Shown here: piece by piece, positions 56,501 to 64,000 of the stretch
Layout of the letters: each line of letters opens with the position of its first letter
Position numbering within the stretch: position 1 is the stretch's first letter
Source: Antedon mediterranea
Taxonomy: Eukaryota; Echinodermata; Crinoidea; Comatulida; Antedonidae
Assembly (NCBI RefSeq): GCF_964355755.1
Contig: NC_092670.1
Span: 10,231,201-10,295,200, forward strand
Direction: 5' to 3'
Length of the DNA: 64,000 nucleotides
Notes under the pieces: generated by a model
What the model was told of the DNA's origin: nothing
Database searches by the model: none
The model's input: only the letters and a program-made list of their open reading frames with translations
Position numbers and translations under genes: made by a program

Positions 56501-57662
56501 TTAATTATTCAAAGAGTTATAAAGAGAAGCAATAATTGTTAAATGTTATCAAAGTAATTTATTTATTTAAAAAAAGTTATGTTTCGTATAAATAAATCTT
56601 CAAGCTATTAACACATTTAAGGCGAATCTTTAAAAATTGACATTGGCATTTGACGTCTGAATTTCTTTTAGTGGATCCAAGTTGAAACTGAAATTTTCTT
56701 CTATCTTTTTTTTTGTCTTAATAATTTTGCATCTGATTTATAAAGGTTCACAAAGAATGAAATCTACCAAGTGAAAAAAAAACTTGTTTAAATCTATTGC
56801 AATTGAATATCTTTAAGAACAGTTGAAAAGTAAGTTTTGAAAATACAGATTTTGGAATCATTATTTCAGTAATATAACACTAAAATGAGGAGAAAAACCC
56901 AACCAAAATTTCTCAGAAGTGACAATTATGAATTTTTAAATAAAAATTATGTATGAATATGAATATGAAATTAATAAAGTCACAATTTTAATAAAATATT
57001 TGAATATGAACAAACTCGCCATTTCTTGAAGTGCCCTTTTAAACTATAGTAGGCTTAGTCCTAGGAAAAACCCATACCAGCATTTGTTATTTATCCTTTA
57101 TGAATTTTAAATGGTAAAATAAATTGATACTTGACTCTTTTATATTGATAGAAATATTTTTCTATTTTATATATGGATTTAATTGATATTTGGATTTAAG
57201 TGATTCCTCTTAATATTTTAGTTCATTACTTTTATGTAGGCCTACTTCAGGAGCCAACAAAATTCAATAGGCGTTTCCCCAAAACCATGTTTTGTTAAAT
57301 ATTACGTACGTTGTTCATTCCATCAGTACACTAAATCAGAAAATTTAACTCACCCTTTCGATGTAACTAAACGCAGGCTTTTGAATTATGTTGTTTTCGT
57401 ATTTTTTGTTTTTTGTTGTTGATGCTTCTTCCAGTATTTGCTTATTGATTTGACAAACATGATCTGTCTGGTTATAGTTGACCGACAAGCAGTATGATTT
57501 GTCGGAACATTCCAGCAAACAATTTACACGGCTTATATTCTTCAACTCATAACTCCAACCATCAAGAGCCTGCCCCTGGATAACTGTATAGAATAAATTG
57601 GTCGAAAGAACGACAATAGGCAGAAGATTAAGAACGACAACCAAAGTTGCAAACGTATGCAT
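41534..57662 (-). CDS. FReD gene 3: secreted PAN + fibrinogen-related domain protein, four exons
   Basis: Exons 57662-57354, 55323-55189, 54524-54263 and 41778-41534 (stop TAA 41536-41534). They sum to 951 nt, giving 316 residues with all phases matching. Residues 1-21 are a signal peptide (MHTFATLVVVLNLLPIVVLS). 22-103 are a PAN/apple-like module with four Cys (NCLLECSDKSYCLSVNYN then C70). 104-316 are the FReD: CFMRECSNIL, YCDMRSDAGWT, VIQRREDGSVNFNRNW, WLGNEQINRIT, calcium-site-like YDKDNDK, Cys pair NCAT..WWYKSCHYSNLNGLYL, end MIKRAP. All expected FReD landmarks are present, so the gene looks functional. Intron 3 is 12.5 kb and holds the Gypsy, RTE and other insertions. Exon 2 has tandem acceptors (tttagag), of which the distal fits exon 1. 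The probable role is a secreted immune or adhesive lectin-like protein (inferred). Confidence 0.82.
41858..42560. repeat. Second copy of the Helentron-like interior, with tRNA-like module
   Basis: Aligns with 37210-37930 throughout ('ttatgtcataaaccac', 'gagactcgatctcgg', 'cctccgg..tttactatgcag', 'cccgagcattctgacgatcta'). The terminal hairpins seen at 37084-38129 are absent, so only the interior is represented. A box 42099-42089 and B box 42055-42047 lie on the minus strand. Confidence 0.55.
42713..43752 (+). pseudogene. Non-LTR retrotransposon endonuclease region (APE type), frameshifted
   Basis: 42713-43260 reads as a basic linker (IKRRKRGKAGGLRKRIRRKR) and then the APE-type endonuclease start NELRSNVQHLNEFRNVSLIS with FTETWL (catalytic Glu), GFYMVRGDRD and GGGLCLYV. 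After a frame change near 43262 comes IINGDFNH (catalytic D-x-N), then PGLGDHDLVML (catalytic D-H) and the linker to RT as far as KEIKKELKK (43752). The RT itself is missing: another repeat starts at 43753. At least three frame breaks make it non-functional. The pattern is of the jockey/CR1 group. Confidence 0.8.
43753..44098. mobile_element. Dispersed repeat, left part (split by an RTE insertion)
   Basis: Begins 'ctagatttgaactccgcc' and matches 45775-46110 closely ('cgagtggccataagatgatg', 'gccatatccatgcatgattc', 'aaatcacgcgaaaaa'). The start resembles the Helentron-like left end at 37084 and a string at 9045. It is interrupted at 'gctacatgcgca' by the RTE-like element and resumes at 45158. 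Confidence 0.5.
44099..45157 (+). pseudogene. 5'-truncated RTE-like non-LTR retrotransposon, RT C-terminal half
   Basis: 44110-44690 encodes RT domains 3-6: ..FSVKTGVLQGDVLAPYIF.., ..LDFADDIALLES.. (catalytic ADD), ..LGLIISAPKTEYM.., ..FKYLGS... A +1 frame change near 44690 leads to 44671-45141: ..VLVYGCESWVLSKAME.., ..RLKFLGH-like QLKFLGHALRMPDDE and ..KRKRGRQKTNFL... The ORF ends CSAAD-TGA. The 3' end is the short TGATGATGATGATG tail typical of RTE elements. Only one frame break is evident, so it is a fairly young 5'-truncated copy. Confidence 0.85.
45158..46112. mobile_element. Dispersed repeat, right part and second copy
   Basis: 45158-45420 continues the element interrupted at 44098 ('cgcacgcgcgcg'). 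45775-46110 is a second copy of 43760-44098 and ends in 'gcgcacgcgcgcgtaaaaata', next to the conserved FReD intron which resumes at 46113. No coding frame is seen. Confidence 0.45.
46871..47003 (-). repeat. 3' LTR of the Gypsy element
   Basis: TG..CA bounded and nearly identical to 53106-53238. It is preceded on the element's strand by the purine tract AAGTGGGGGTG (47014-47004), the probable polypurine primer. Confidence 0.95.
47266..48024 (-). CDS. Gypsy RT C-terminal part and RNase H
   Basis: 252 residues in a frame different from the upstream RT because of an indel near 48030-48040. RT thumb: FLGHKVG and MRFLGMAGFYRRFCRSFS. RNase H (about 130-252): MIDASDVGSGAVLAQ (Asp135), STVEKETLAL (Glu175), VWTDHNPL (Asp204), NVVADALSR (Asp247), so all four catalytic acids are present. 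The ORF ends at the stop before a 260-bp 3' UTR and the LTR. No integrase follows, confirming the unusual domain order. Confidence 0.92.
   Translation of the reverse strand: MQRIKALFDRLTAAKLTVNLVKSEFSCAEIVFLGHKVGCGKEKPLSAKIKAVCDFPVPKSKQELMRFLGMAGFYRRFCRSFSTLVTPLTNLLKKNASFVWLEKCNNAFIKVKAMLSNEPVLMAPQFDKQFSLMIDASDVGSGAVLAQTDENGVDKPVCFYSRKFNQHEKRYSTVEKETLALMSALKHFEVYLGSTPFPIVVWTDHNPLTFLARMKDKNQRLLGWSLAVQEMNLEIHHIRGKDNVVADALSRV
47991..50327 (-). CDS. Gypsy integrase followed by RT N-terminal part
   Basis: 777 residues. Integrase: H2C2 zinc module HDDPLSGHLGVNK...CKSCHACQ (171-212); catalytic D242, D301, E337 with the canonical 35-residue D-E spacing (SDQGSNF, QGALERFH); a GPY/F-like module FAGPYKVLERVGEVDYVL (about 473-491). 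RT then follows: NPYRANPFKMKILQNEIDYM, FCTDYRKVN, KFDLLKGYWQIPL, MPFGLKNAPATFQR and the YIDD box (751-754). The frame fails 20 residues later at an indel, where the normal continuation is found in another frame (47266-48024). Upstream it is cut by the inserted TIR element. Confidence 0.93.
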   Translation of the reverse strand, partial: RVTVEPVVCKSPVEDESTVCLEKELSHVFPSCAVTRSMANKTIDEDESIDLCDSFYGEITDRVSQEAVCSGPESHTAQAEQQHPKVCDFGPTVLNRSRLVEEQSNDPDLVPFGQQALSVEEMSIVPVCYYIKDGILMRKWRPPDIPSSDVWNEIHQIVIPSGYRQDIIGIAHDDPLSGHLGVNKTVDKILRHFFWSGLRKDVSNYCKSCHACQVVGKPNQKVPVAPLKPIPAFGEPFSRVIVDCVGPLPRTKNGNEYLLTIMCASSRFPEAIPLRRITAKNVVKALVKFFTWVGLPKAVQSDQGSNFISKIFKQVLEQLGVAHISSSAYHLQSQGALERFHQTLKNMIKTYCFQCEKEWDEGVPLLLFAVRETVQESLGFSPFELVYGHSVRGPLKIVKERLLGKAEESVSILDYVSEFRDRLNRAREMARKNLVKAQGKMKRLFDRKSEKRSFNSGDEVLVMLPLPSQPLSARFAGPYKVLERVGEVDYVLDTPDRRKKKRLCHINMLKPYTARNNTDTCTSTPVACVVEENSEEFGDPDTCVKFSNSDVLANIEDKVGHLSRDRKVEIVSLIFGNLQLFLDVPGRTNLVEHDVKTADCSPIKQNPYRANPFKMKILQNEIDYMIKNDIIEPSCSAWSSPCILVPKPDKSYRFCTDYRKVNAKSTTDSYPIPRIDDCIDRVGSAKFVSKFDLLKGYWQIPLTERAKEVSAFVTPMGLYQYKVMPFGLKNAPATFQRLVNGIISGLEGCEAYIDDLVVYSDTVHGMSMCRELRHCLTG
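50328..51261. mobile_element. 934-bp TIR element, copy A, inserted in Gypsy pol
   Basis: The ends CGCCCGTATTCTTAAAC and inverse are followed by inverted copies of GGACTTTAGTCGTAGTTCGA; TIRs are about 40 bp. The 3-bp duplication TCT (50325-50327 and 51262-51264) flanks it. Removing the element and one TCT restores a continuous gag-pol frame, which confirms the boundaries. The interior contains many TCGA/TTTAGTCG sub-repeats and no transposase. Copy B at 53246-54172 is about 97% identical by eye. Confidence 0.92.
51265..52758 (-). CDS. Gypsy gag and protease
   Basis: The ATG at 52758 (MSESDFDEDF) is chosen; the frame is open 44 codons further upstream, but that part is leader-like and strongly hydrophobic. 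A charged coiled-coil region (element residues about 70-112) precedes a capsid region with SCAN-like helices (ELVPEAYRQKFRNL, FTEFARKKQILFDRW, ELMLVEEF). Then come one CCHC zinc knuckle, CFYCKKKGHIKADC, and an aspartic protease with VLRDTGASQSLI. The frame is cut after LLLGNDLAGDR by the inserted TIR element. Gag packages element RNA; the protease processes the polyprotein. Confidence 0.88.
53085..53102 (-). other. Primer-binding site, tRNA-Pro-like
   Basis: Three bases inside the 5' LTR the element's strand reads TGGGGGGTCATCCGGGAA. This is close to the complement of a tRNA-Pro 3' end (TGGGGGCTCGTCCGGGAT, from memory, 15 of 18 matching), including the first six bases that pair with CCA and a C discriminator. 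Confidence 0.6.
53106..53238 (-). repeat. 5' LTR of the Gypsy element
   Basis: Direct repeat of 46871-47003. The few differences (for example 'ttaggctgaaacc' against 'ttaggaagaaacc') indicate a recent insertion. 133 bp is short for a Gypsy LTR. Confidence 0.95.
53246..54172. mobile_element. TIR element, copy B, beside the Gypsy 5' LTR
   Basis: Same family and ends as 50328-51261. The 3-bp duplication TAA (53243-53245 and 54173-54175) flanks it. The original intron sequence (compare 'aagtactaagtgtgtataagg' at 19421) shows that this copy and the Gypsy element entered host sites only 3 bp apart. Confidence 0.92.
55624..57340. other. Intron 1 of FReD gene 3
   Basis: AT-rich, with a (GA)n microsatellite at 55711-55728. 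No transposon terminus or other gene was recognised. Confidence 0.5.
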
Positions 57663-57845
57663 TGCGGCGTTTTGGAAATACGTATTGACAAAATAAAATG
57701 TATGATGTGCCTTCAAATGCAACTTGTCGTACACCAATATTTGTGGTAATAAGGAACTACTGTACGTTTTCATCTTCTGATGTGCGTATTATAGATGTTC
57801 CATCCAAGTATAATACAATAGAACTTTGTCTGCACCAATCAAAAA
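57663..57845 (-). promoter_or_regulatory. Conserved 5' flank of FReD gene 3
   Basis: Aligns with 9612-9775, including 'gatgttccatc' and the inverted CCAAT box in 'ctgcaccaatcaaa'. A promoter role is inferred from position only. Confidence 0.3.
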
Positions 57846-58148
57846 CGTGTTAGTAATAATAAGGTGTAATTACATAACAATGTATGAACAAACTTGATGC
57901 TTTTTTTCTAATAGCCTATCAAATTGAACCATTAAATGCATGGAGTTATAGTTTTTTAATTATTATTAAATAAATTAAAGAAATTATCATTAAATCATAA
58001 CTTAAAGCAAAAGAGGACACATCCATCATTTTATCAGTTGACATAGAGTTCTGCGATGCTGACGTCACAACAGTAGGTGGCGCTGCGTGGTTGCTAGCCA
58101 ACCAAAAAATGCGTTCAACCTGACTGAGTGACTCCAAGGTCACCACAT

Positions 58149-58345
58149 AAAATGTAAACATATAAAGGATTATTGTCCTTTACTGAATTTTCTTCTTTCA
58201 ATCTTTATAATATTATATAGTATTATATGGTGATGCTATTAAATGACATAAAATGTAAACATATATAAAGGATTATTGTCAAGTTTACTGAATTTTCTTC
58301 TTTCAATCTTTATAATAGGATAGTATTATATGGTGATGCTATTAA
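58149..58345. repeat. Tandem duplication, about 100 bp, two copies
   Basis: 'aaaatgtaaacatat(at)aaagg' to 'tggtgatgctattaaa' occurs at 58149-58247 and 58250-58345 with small indels. Both copies include a TATAAAGG string. Confidence 0.85.
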
Positions 58346-59825
58346 AATTCAAACATATTGTAATGTTTGTCTTCCACTTGTCTCTATTCTTAGATATTAT
58401 TATTTAAAACATGCTCTCTGCATGTAGAATAATAGCATCTGCATAGTTTAGTATCTTGTTTGAAAATGAAGGTTAATGTAGTGAAATGATAAACATTATT
58501 ACACTACAAATCAATATTTAGAGTAACCATGAGGTGACTTTGGTATTGACACAGAGGGACAGGTGTAAGCTCCTATTTTTCACGCTGCTGCTCTAGCCCG
58601 CTACGTCACACGAGATGACTCATTCATTAGATGAAATCAAGCAGCAGTAATAGTACTACACTTTGACATTTTTGTTAAAATGGAAACTCGACTATAATTT
58701 ATAGGTACTGTACCTGCACCTGTTGAATCCAAAAAACGGCTGGGAAATGACAAATCCCAAAGCATTTCTGGTATTTATGAGTCCCATGATATTACTATAA
58801 TTCACTGTCAGATAATCATTGAATTATTATCAAAACAGTCCATTGAAGTTTTTGTTTGTAATAGGATACTTGAAGTATCTAGGCTTGATGAAGTGACCCC
58901 CAGACTTGACCTTAGCAATAACAATAAGCAAGCAGCGTTTTTTGTAAGAAATATTCTTGTTTAAAACTGTAATTGGCTGAATCACGATTTAAAAGAATAT
59001 GTGTGTTTTAATCATTGACAGTACCCAAATGACTACAATTTAATTGTTAAGTTCAAAGTATGGAACCTGCAAAGTAATATTTTCACCCGTATTTTCATTA
59101 CAGTAAAGTGTTTGTACTGTTTTCTTAATTATCAGTACAATTAAATCAATTAGTGTATGTCAATGGTAAAAGTTGAAATGAAATATGGTGACCAATTAAT
59201 ACAGAAACAGGAAGTTCCTAAGTCCTGTTGGGCTATGTTTGTGTCCAGTTGTGACACTTTTATCCTAAATTTCGTCAGTCTATCTTGAGATCTGATCGAG
59301 AAGCCTCAGAAAAAGGGTATGTTTTACTTTACTTTTGTATTATATTTTGTTAATTTTATGCTTAGGATTTAGATTTTTTTTTGGCTAAGCTCTTAGACTG
59401 AATTGAATTTATATTTTGTAGACTAAGTTTTATTTCTTTTTAACTATTATTTGCTTGTTAACAAATAATTGACGTCACTGTCATGCACAATAATGATTGA
59501 TAGGCACACGCCAGTTAAATTATATATTTACTGCCAAGAAAGGTGTAGTGTAGTGCAGGTTTATCAAGTATCAATTTATTTTGAGCCTTTGTATTTTTAG
59601 TTAAGACTTTTTATGTTGTTATTCTTAGTTTAAGTATACTTTTGAGACTTCATTGCTCAAATGTATTTATTTTTAATCTATACATTTAAAGGTACTCTTT
59701 AATTAACTTGCATAGTGTAAAGAAGCTGAATCTATAACTTTTTGTTATAATGACCAACAAAATGAGTTTGTCAGTCCTATCAAATATGTTGAAGTATTGC
59801 AAAATATTCACTTGATTTATTTTAG
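58346..59825. other. Intergenic stretch, nothing recognised
   Basis: No exon or transposon end is supported. A TGACTCAT (AP-1-like) string at 58617 is noted only as sequence. Confidence 0.35.
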
Positions 59826-59896
59826 GCTGTATGTGGTATATACGAACATGAAATAAGACTTCGTATGAGGCCAGTGCCAAGAGAGCCACTGAGTTG
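59826..59896 (+). CDS. Candidate isolated exon, family unknown
   Basis: 71 nt between a pyrimidine-rich TTTATTTTAG and GTAAGA. It is open in one frame as AVCGIYEHEIRLRMRPVPRE followed by PLS. The composition is more coding-like than the surroundings. I do not recognise it. It could belong to the gene that includes 62459-62529, or be chance. Confidence 0.3.
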
Positions 59897-61029
59897 GTAA
59901 GACATTAAGATATAATTGTTAATTACAAGTTATATAAGTGTAATGTGGTCGTTTTCTAAAGAGAATTGGAAATCCTTTATTTTCACGAATAATTGTATTT
60001 TGATATTTATAGTTATGCATTGCTGCTCAAATTTAATTTAGTTTATTAAGTTTATTATATATCCTTAATTACATTTTTTGCATGGAGTTTATTACCTTGT
60101 ATTATATATTTTCAGTTTTTTCGTTTTGCTGTATTTCTTGTTATTCAAATAAAATCATATGAACCCAACAGTACTTTGCCGTTTCTTTTTGTGACATCCG
60201 ACCATGCCCTGTAATATCCCGTATTACTACAAAATGTATTGTAGATGGAGAAGCATTCTATATACTTAAGTTTAGAGTTTACGATTTTTAATTTTCTTTT
60301 TCTATTTATACGTTTATTAATATGGATGATATTTCCGAAATAAAAAGAAATTGAATTGAATTGAATTGAATTAACATTAATTAATTTTCCATATGTTGTT
60401 TTCACATAGCTACCACAGTATTATTTAATACACTGCACTCTCCTCACCTCTGCTGGCTTGATGACAACTTAAGCAAAAAAAACCAACCACCTGACATGTT
60501 TTAACTTCAGATGTTGACTTGTCTAATGGCATTGTCTAGTTAGGAATCAAAAATTAATATAGTACAATGTTGTATATATGATCTAGAAAAGTTGTTCCTA
60601 TTCATTCTTAAATCAATATTTGAGTGTCTACTGTATTTTGTTTTCATTAATTCTAAAAGCCAGCAAAACTTCTTTTATCTTGTTTAAAAATCTCAATTAT
60701 TTCTGTCTTTACCTTTGAAATGTACTTACTTTAATTGTGTTAATTTGATTTTGATAATTTTAAGTTTAATTTTGTATTTTCTTTTGTCCATTTATATACT
60801 GTATTTTGTTTATATTTATGTAGTTAAGAACTGAACCACTTTGGAAATCAGTACATTGTATTGAAAGTTTATTCAGAATAAAGAAAGATTAAATAAATTA
60901 ATTAAAATACAAAATTGAAGAGTCAAGGAATATAGTGTGCACTGTAACATGAACCTTTGAAGCATGCAGTCACAAATGAAAAAGAAAACAGAATCTTGTT
61001 AATATATTTAAATATACATACTGTTTACT
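59897..61029. other. AT-rich intergenic stretch
   Basis: Contains a (GAATT)n microsatellite at 60349-60370. No gene is seen. Confidence 0.35.
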
Positions 61030-61366
61030 GAGTACGGCCATACTGCATTGAGACACCGGTTCGAAGTTAAGCAACGTTGGGCCCGGTTGCGTTCTGGATT
61101 GGAGACCATCTAGAAATTGCTGCGGGTGCTGTATATACTGGAGAGTGATGGTGTAAAGGTAATATCGGACTAGCATGTGATAGGCATATGTTTGAGGTTA
61201 TCTGTACCATACTAATTGCATCCTTAGGCAAGATGCTTTACTCTCATTGCCTCATCCTTCGGTAGGCGCTGCACTGCTGGCAGCCGTGGGTCCGTGGAGG
61301 GCCTAATCCAAATTTCCTCAGTTTCCAGTTAAGCTTGAGGACAAACCTTTACCTTTACCTTTTACT
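61030..61366 (+). mobile_element. 5S rRNA-derived SINE
   Basis: 61030-61133 follows 5S rRNA from its start (GAGTACGGCCATACTGCATT) through the internal promoter (A-box region AAGTTAAGCAACG, C-box region TCTGGATTGGAGACC) to the 3' end (GCGGGTGCTGTATA), but with many substitutions and indels. A body with 'ccttaggcaagatgctttac' and 'cattgcctcatccttcgg' follows, as in widespread SINE core or tail domains. It ends in a (CCTTTA)n tail at 61346-61366. It was pol III transcribed and LINE mobilised in origin; this copy is too mutated for a functional 5S rRNA. Confidence 0.85.
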
Positions 61367-62390
61367 GTTTCTTCATTCTTGTTTTGTTTGTGTATTTAAT
61401 ATTTAAAATTATAGACGTTTTTTGTGTTACTGTTTAATATTTTTTAATGTCACCTAGTCGCTTATTTTCTATCATATTTTTGTACATTTATGCATTTCAT
61501 TGTCGTCTGGGGAATTGTCTTCTTTTGTAAAGCTTCAAAAGCATCTTAGTAACAGTTCCGACTGGAGAACAACGACTTAGTTAAATATTCTTGCAGTCTT
61601 CTGTTGTTCAATTTTTGTAATATTTTGATTTGTGGTGAAAAGAATGTTTACGGTAATCTTAACAATGTCTGTTTTCTGGTGGTGTAATTAGAAAGAAGTA
61701 AATAATGATTGAAAATAAATTACATAAAATAAATAATTAAATATCCAAATAAATAACATTAAATGTTAACATCAAAAGGGTGGCTCAAGTTTATGCTTTG
61801 CAGGAGCGACGGGCATAAGGTAGAAACATGAGCAAACTGTACTTACCACCCGTTAGATAATCATTTTTGAAATGGTGCATGTGAGGGCATGCTGCTGACC
61901 ACCTGCTGTCTTGACCTCTAAGTGACCTGATTGTGACGTAGGAAAATTGTTTGAGAATCAGTAAACGCAGCATTCGGTATTTGCAAAGAAATTGGTCTAA
62001 AAACACATTTTTTTAAGAAATAAAAGGTGCCCCAGCTCGAACAGCGCTATTATCGGACTTGCAGTTGAGGAGGAGATACCGGAACAAACTTTGGCTTAGT
62101 GCTATTATAATATGATGATCAACTAACAAAACATCTTAAACAGCCCTTTTGCTCGAGATTACATATCCAACATTTCCAGAACTTGGAACCATCCCTCACC
62201 CTCAATATCACTTCAAATTCAAAACCCACTCTAAAAATCATTTCAGTGCCCCTGTATTGAACTACTGTAATAGTATATTTTTGAATATCTTTTTAAAAAA
62301 AGTGACCAATACTGAAATCTGATGTAATAATAAAACAATTAAAGCGTTAAATTTGACTGTTATAAGACAAAGTTTAATGTACCCTACCTA
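61367..62390. other. Intergenic stretch, nothing recognised
   Basis: No feature is supported. The open minus-strand frame at 61791-62006 has no recognisable domain. Confidence 0.35.
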
Positions 62391-62458
62391 GTGAGTTTAG
62401 TGGTAAAATTATGAAATAAAGAAGTTAAATTTAATTTTGTTCTTCATTGTTCTTTTAG

Positions 62459-62529
62459 GCTTGAAGCTGTTCATTGTGGGTGTCTTCCATTGTGTCCTAA
62501 CCAGCTGGTTTATCCTGAGATATTTCCAA
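62459..62529 (+). CDS. GTDC1/QTMAN-like exon, second copy
   Basis: 71 nt between TTCTTTTAG and GTAAGT, encoding [20 protein letters not shown] plus IFP. It differs from 13511-13581 by few bases, with Leu for Phe. Flanking intron sequence is also conserved on both sides (62340-62920 against 13380-13830), showing segmental duplication. The final exon is not found before the RT at 63.2 kb and may lie beyond the window. Upstream exons are not found, so it may be a fragment. Confidence 0.65.
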
Positions 62530-63295
62530 GTAAGTTCAAATCTTATGAGTTCAGAGTTCTCAACTTGCTATAATTGATTTCATTAGTTTGGATAAAAAAA
62601 ATTCTGTAGTAATTACACAATTTCAATAGTTGTGTACATGTTTCAGAGCATGTACAAAATGAGATTCAGAAAGGCTATCACACTGTGATTGTGTTTTGAC
62701 AAATTGTAATTCAGAAATGGAAATGGAAATCCAGAACAAGGGCTTTTCGTGGATTGTGGTTCGATGATTTGTCCATCATAATTTTGTGTTTTATTAGGGG
62801 TTTCTCATAATTTTAAGCCAAATCATAAATTTGCCTAATATGTATTTCCATAGTATTTATCTCCATTTCCATATATTATATGGCAGCACTGAAATAAGTA
62901 ATTCAATATTCCAATAATAAAGATGTATTGTCACTTTGACTAATTCAAACAAAATTTTGAAGTATCATAATAGTTATTAACTTTCACCAAAAATGTGTCC
63001 AAAAAAATTAATTTAACTGAAATAAAGACTTTTTTTTTTAAAAAAATAACTTTGACTTCCAGTCAAAGTTTGGCTACTCTGTATGCATAATCATAAAACT
63101 TCCTCGCGATCTGTGTGAAAACACCTTCTCAACCGTGACGAGTTGTAAACAATCCTAATTAGCAGCATACTCGTGGTTTAAAATCTTTGTTTACTTTCTC
63201 GCGACGATCTTTCAGATGAAATCAAATTAATTAACCTGTTAATTACGTAAACTTGTTGTTTTTGGCTCGAATTTTTGACATCTACTTCTAGTAAG

Positions 63296-64000
63296 ATAAC
63301 CTGTGGCGTCCCGCAAGGGACTAAGCTTGGTCCCATGTTATTCTTGGTGCTCATTAATGATGCATGTGTCGGAAGCTGCAGAAGGTGGAAATACGTAGAC
63401 GACCTCACCCTGTTAGTTAGTAAAGGAGCAAGGCCTGCAATGCAAGAGATGCTTAATGATGTTAATGATTGGTGTAGAAAGAATAATATGATCCCAAAGC
63501 CCTCTAAGTGCCATACTGTTAACTTTTTGAAAGACATCAGCGTTGACGCTGCGTCTCCCATTTTTAATCTAAATGGCTCCAACCTTGATGTAGTAGAACA
63601 TATGAGATTGCTTGGCGTCATAATTCAAAGTAATTTGAAGTGGGACCTCAACACCCAAGATATTGTCTCACGGGCATCAAGAAGACTCTTTGCTCTATGT
63701 ATTTTTAAAAAAGTCAGTGTTGTTCTTGATGACCTAATCGCTGTGTACACTTCCTACATTAGGCCCATCTTGGAATACGCTTGCCAGGTATGGCATGGTG
63801 CTATTACCAAGAAAATGGCCAACAGCATTGAGACCATCCAGAAAAGAGCATGTCGAATAATGTTAGGTGCTACCTACATTTCCTATGACAATGCCCTAGA
63901 GGTTACAGGGTTACCTTCTCTCGAGGCAAGGAGAGACACTCTTGGGTTGTCCTTTGGCAGGGGGTTACTCAAGTACAACTGTTTTCGAGACATGCTACCT
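63296..64000 (+). CDS. Non-LTR retrotransposon reverse transcriptase, open to the window edge
   Basis: One uninterrupted frame from at least 63281 to 64000: TCGVPQGTKLGPMLFLVLIN (RT domain 3-4), WKYVDDLTLLVS (catalytic YVDD), WCRKNNMIPKPSKCHTV, LLGVIIQSNLKWDLN, YIRPILEYACQVWHG and IQKRACRIML. This is a CR1/jockey-like RT from the mid-palm to the thumb. Upstream (63180-63280) the frame is unclear and may contain a 5' truncation or frame change. The lack of any stop over more than 700 bp suggests a young copy. It continues to the right beyond the window. Confidence 0.88.
   Translation, partial: MTCGVPQGTKLGPMLFLVLINDACVGSCRRWKYVDDLTLLVSKGARPAMQEMLNDVNDWCRKNNMIPKPSKCHTVNFLKDISVDAASPIFNLNGSNLDVVEHMRLLGVIIQSNLKWDLNTQDIVSRASRRLFALCIFKKVSVVLDDLIAVYTSYIRPILEYACQVWHGAITKKMANSIETIQKRACRIMLGATYISYDNALEVTGLPSLEARRDTLGLSFGRGLLKYNCFRDMLP

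Noticed and set aside
61030-61133. Functional 5S rRNA gene
   Set aside because: Too many substitutions and indels relative to 5S rRNA, and attached to a SINE body and tail.
61791-62006. Minus-strand ORF with GGTAAGTA as an exon
   Set aside because: A donor-like string and open frame only; no convincing acceptor, domain or paralogous support.
63178-63621. 147-residue minus-strand ORF
   Set aside because: Shadow of the plus-strand RT, whose catalytic YVDD and flanking motifs are clear.

Overview
This is intron-rich, AT-rich animal nuclear DNA crowded with transposable elements. It has no operons, Shine-Dalgarno sites or dense ORFs; coding sense sits in short exons with GT/AG borders. The host genes look like those of a marine invertebrate deuterostome, most likely an echinoderm. 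This rests on a tandem cluster of secreted fibrinogen-related domain (FReD) lectin-like genes, some with a PAN/apple exon, and on a Gmr1-type Gypsy element, a group described from deuterostomes. The species cannot be fixed from the sequence alone.

Host genes. Three FReD gene copies and one FReD exon relic lie on the minus strand. Gene 1 (4919-9611) has a signal-peptide/PAN exon and two FReD exons; its last exon must lie left of the window. Gene 2 (15754-27387) can be assembled as a complete 4-exon, 244-residue secreted FReD protein without PAN, with a TATA box before exon 1. Gene 3 (41534-57662) can be assembled as a complete 4-exon, 316-residue PAN+FReD protein whose third intron (12.5 kb) is filled with transposons. 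A broken last exon lies at 35036-35302. On the plus strand are the last two exons of a GTDC1/QTMAN-like gene (tRNA-queuosine mannosyltransferase family; 13511-14225), a duplicate of one of these exons (62459-62529), and a possible EHBP1/MICAL-type exon (12677-12748). FReD-plus-GTDC1 appears twice in the same order, so this is a segmentally duplicated locus. Part of the block is also present inverted at about 28.6-34.4 kb.

Mobile DNA by region. 1-4.1 kb: tandem repeat, CR1/jockey-like 3' ends, a 1.39-kb non-autonomous Helitron. 5.9-9.0 kb: repeat arrays and a Helitron-type 3' hairpin. 10.8-12.3 kb: dead non-LTR RT. 16.9-18.7 kb: homogeneous 50-bp minisatellite of about 36 copies. 20.5-27.1 kb: three foldback/TIR elements (one nested), an L1-like RT relic and an LTR-like segment. 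28.7-34.4 kb: hAT element with 8-bp TSD, nested MITEs, a second Helitron copy with a two-level internal duplication, and another RT relic. 37.1-40.6 kb: Helentron-like element and a nearly intact Penelope-like element, both with unoccupied sites visible in a paralogous segment of this window. 41.8-46.1 kb: non-LTR endonuclease fragment and an RTE-like RT. 46.9-53.2 kb: Gypsy element with 133-bp LTRs, GTAC TSD and Copia-like domain order PR-IN-RT-RNaseH; one copy of a 0.93-kb TIR element has landed inside it and another 7 bp beside it. 61.0-61.4 kb: 5S-rRNA-derived SINE. 63.2-64.0 kb: intact non-LTR RT running off the right edge.

Working together: the FReD proteins are probably secreted recognition lectins, with PAN as an extra binding module in genes 1 and 3. 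Everything else is mostly transposon strata that record the order of duplication and insertion.
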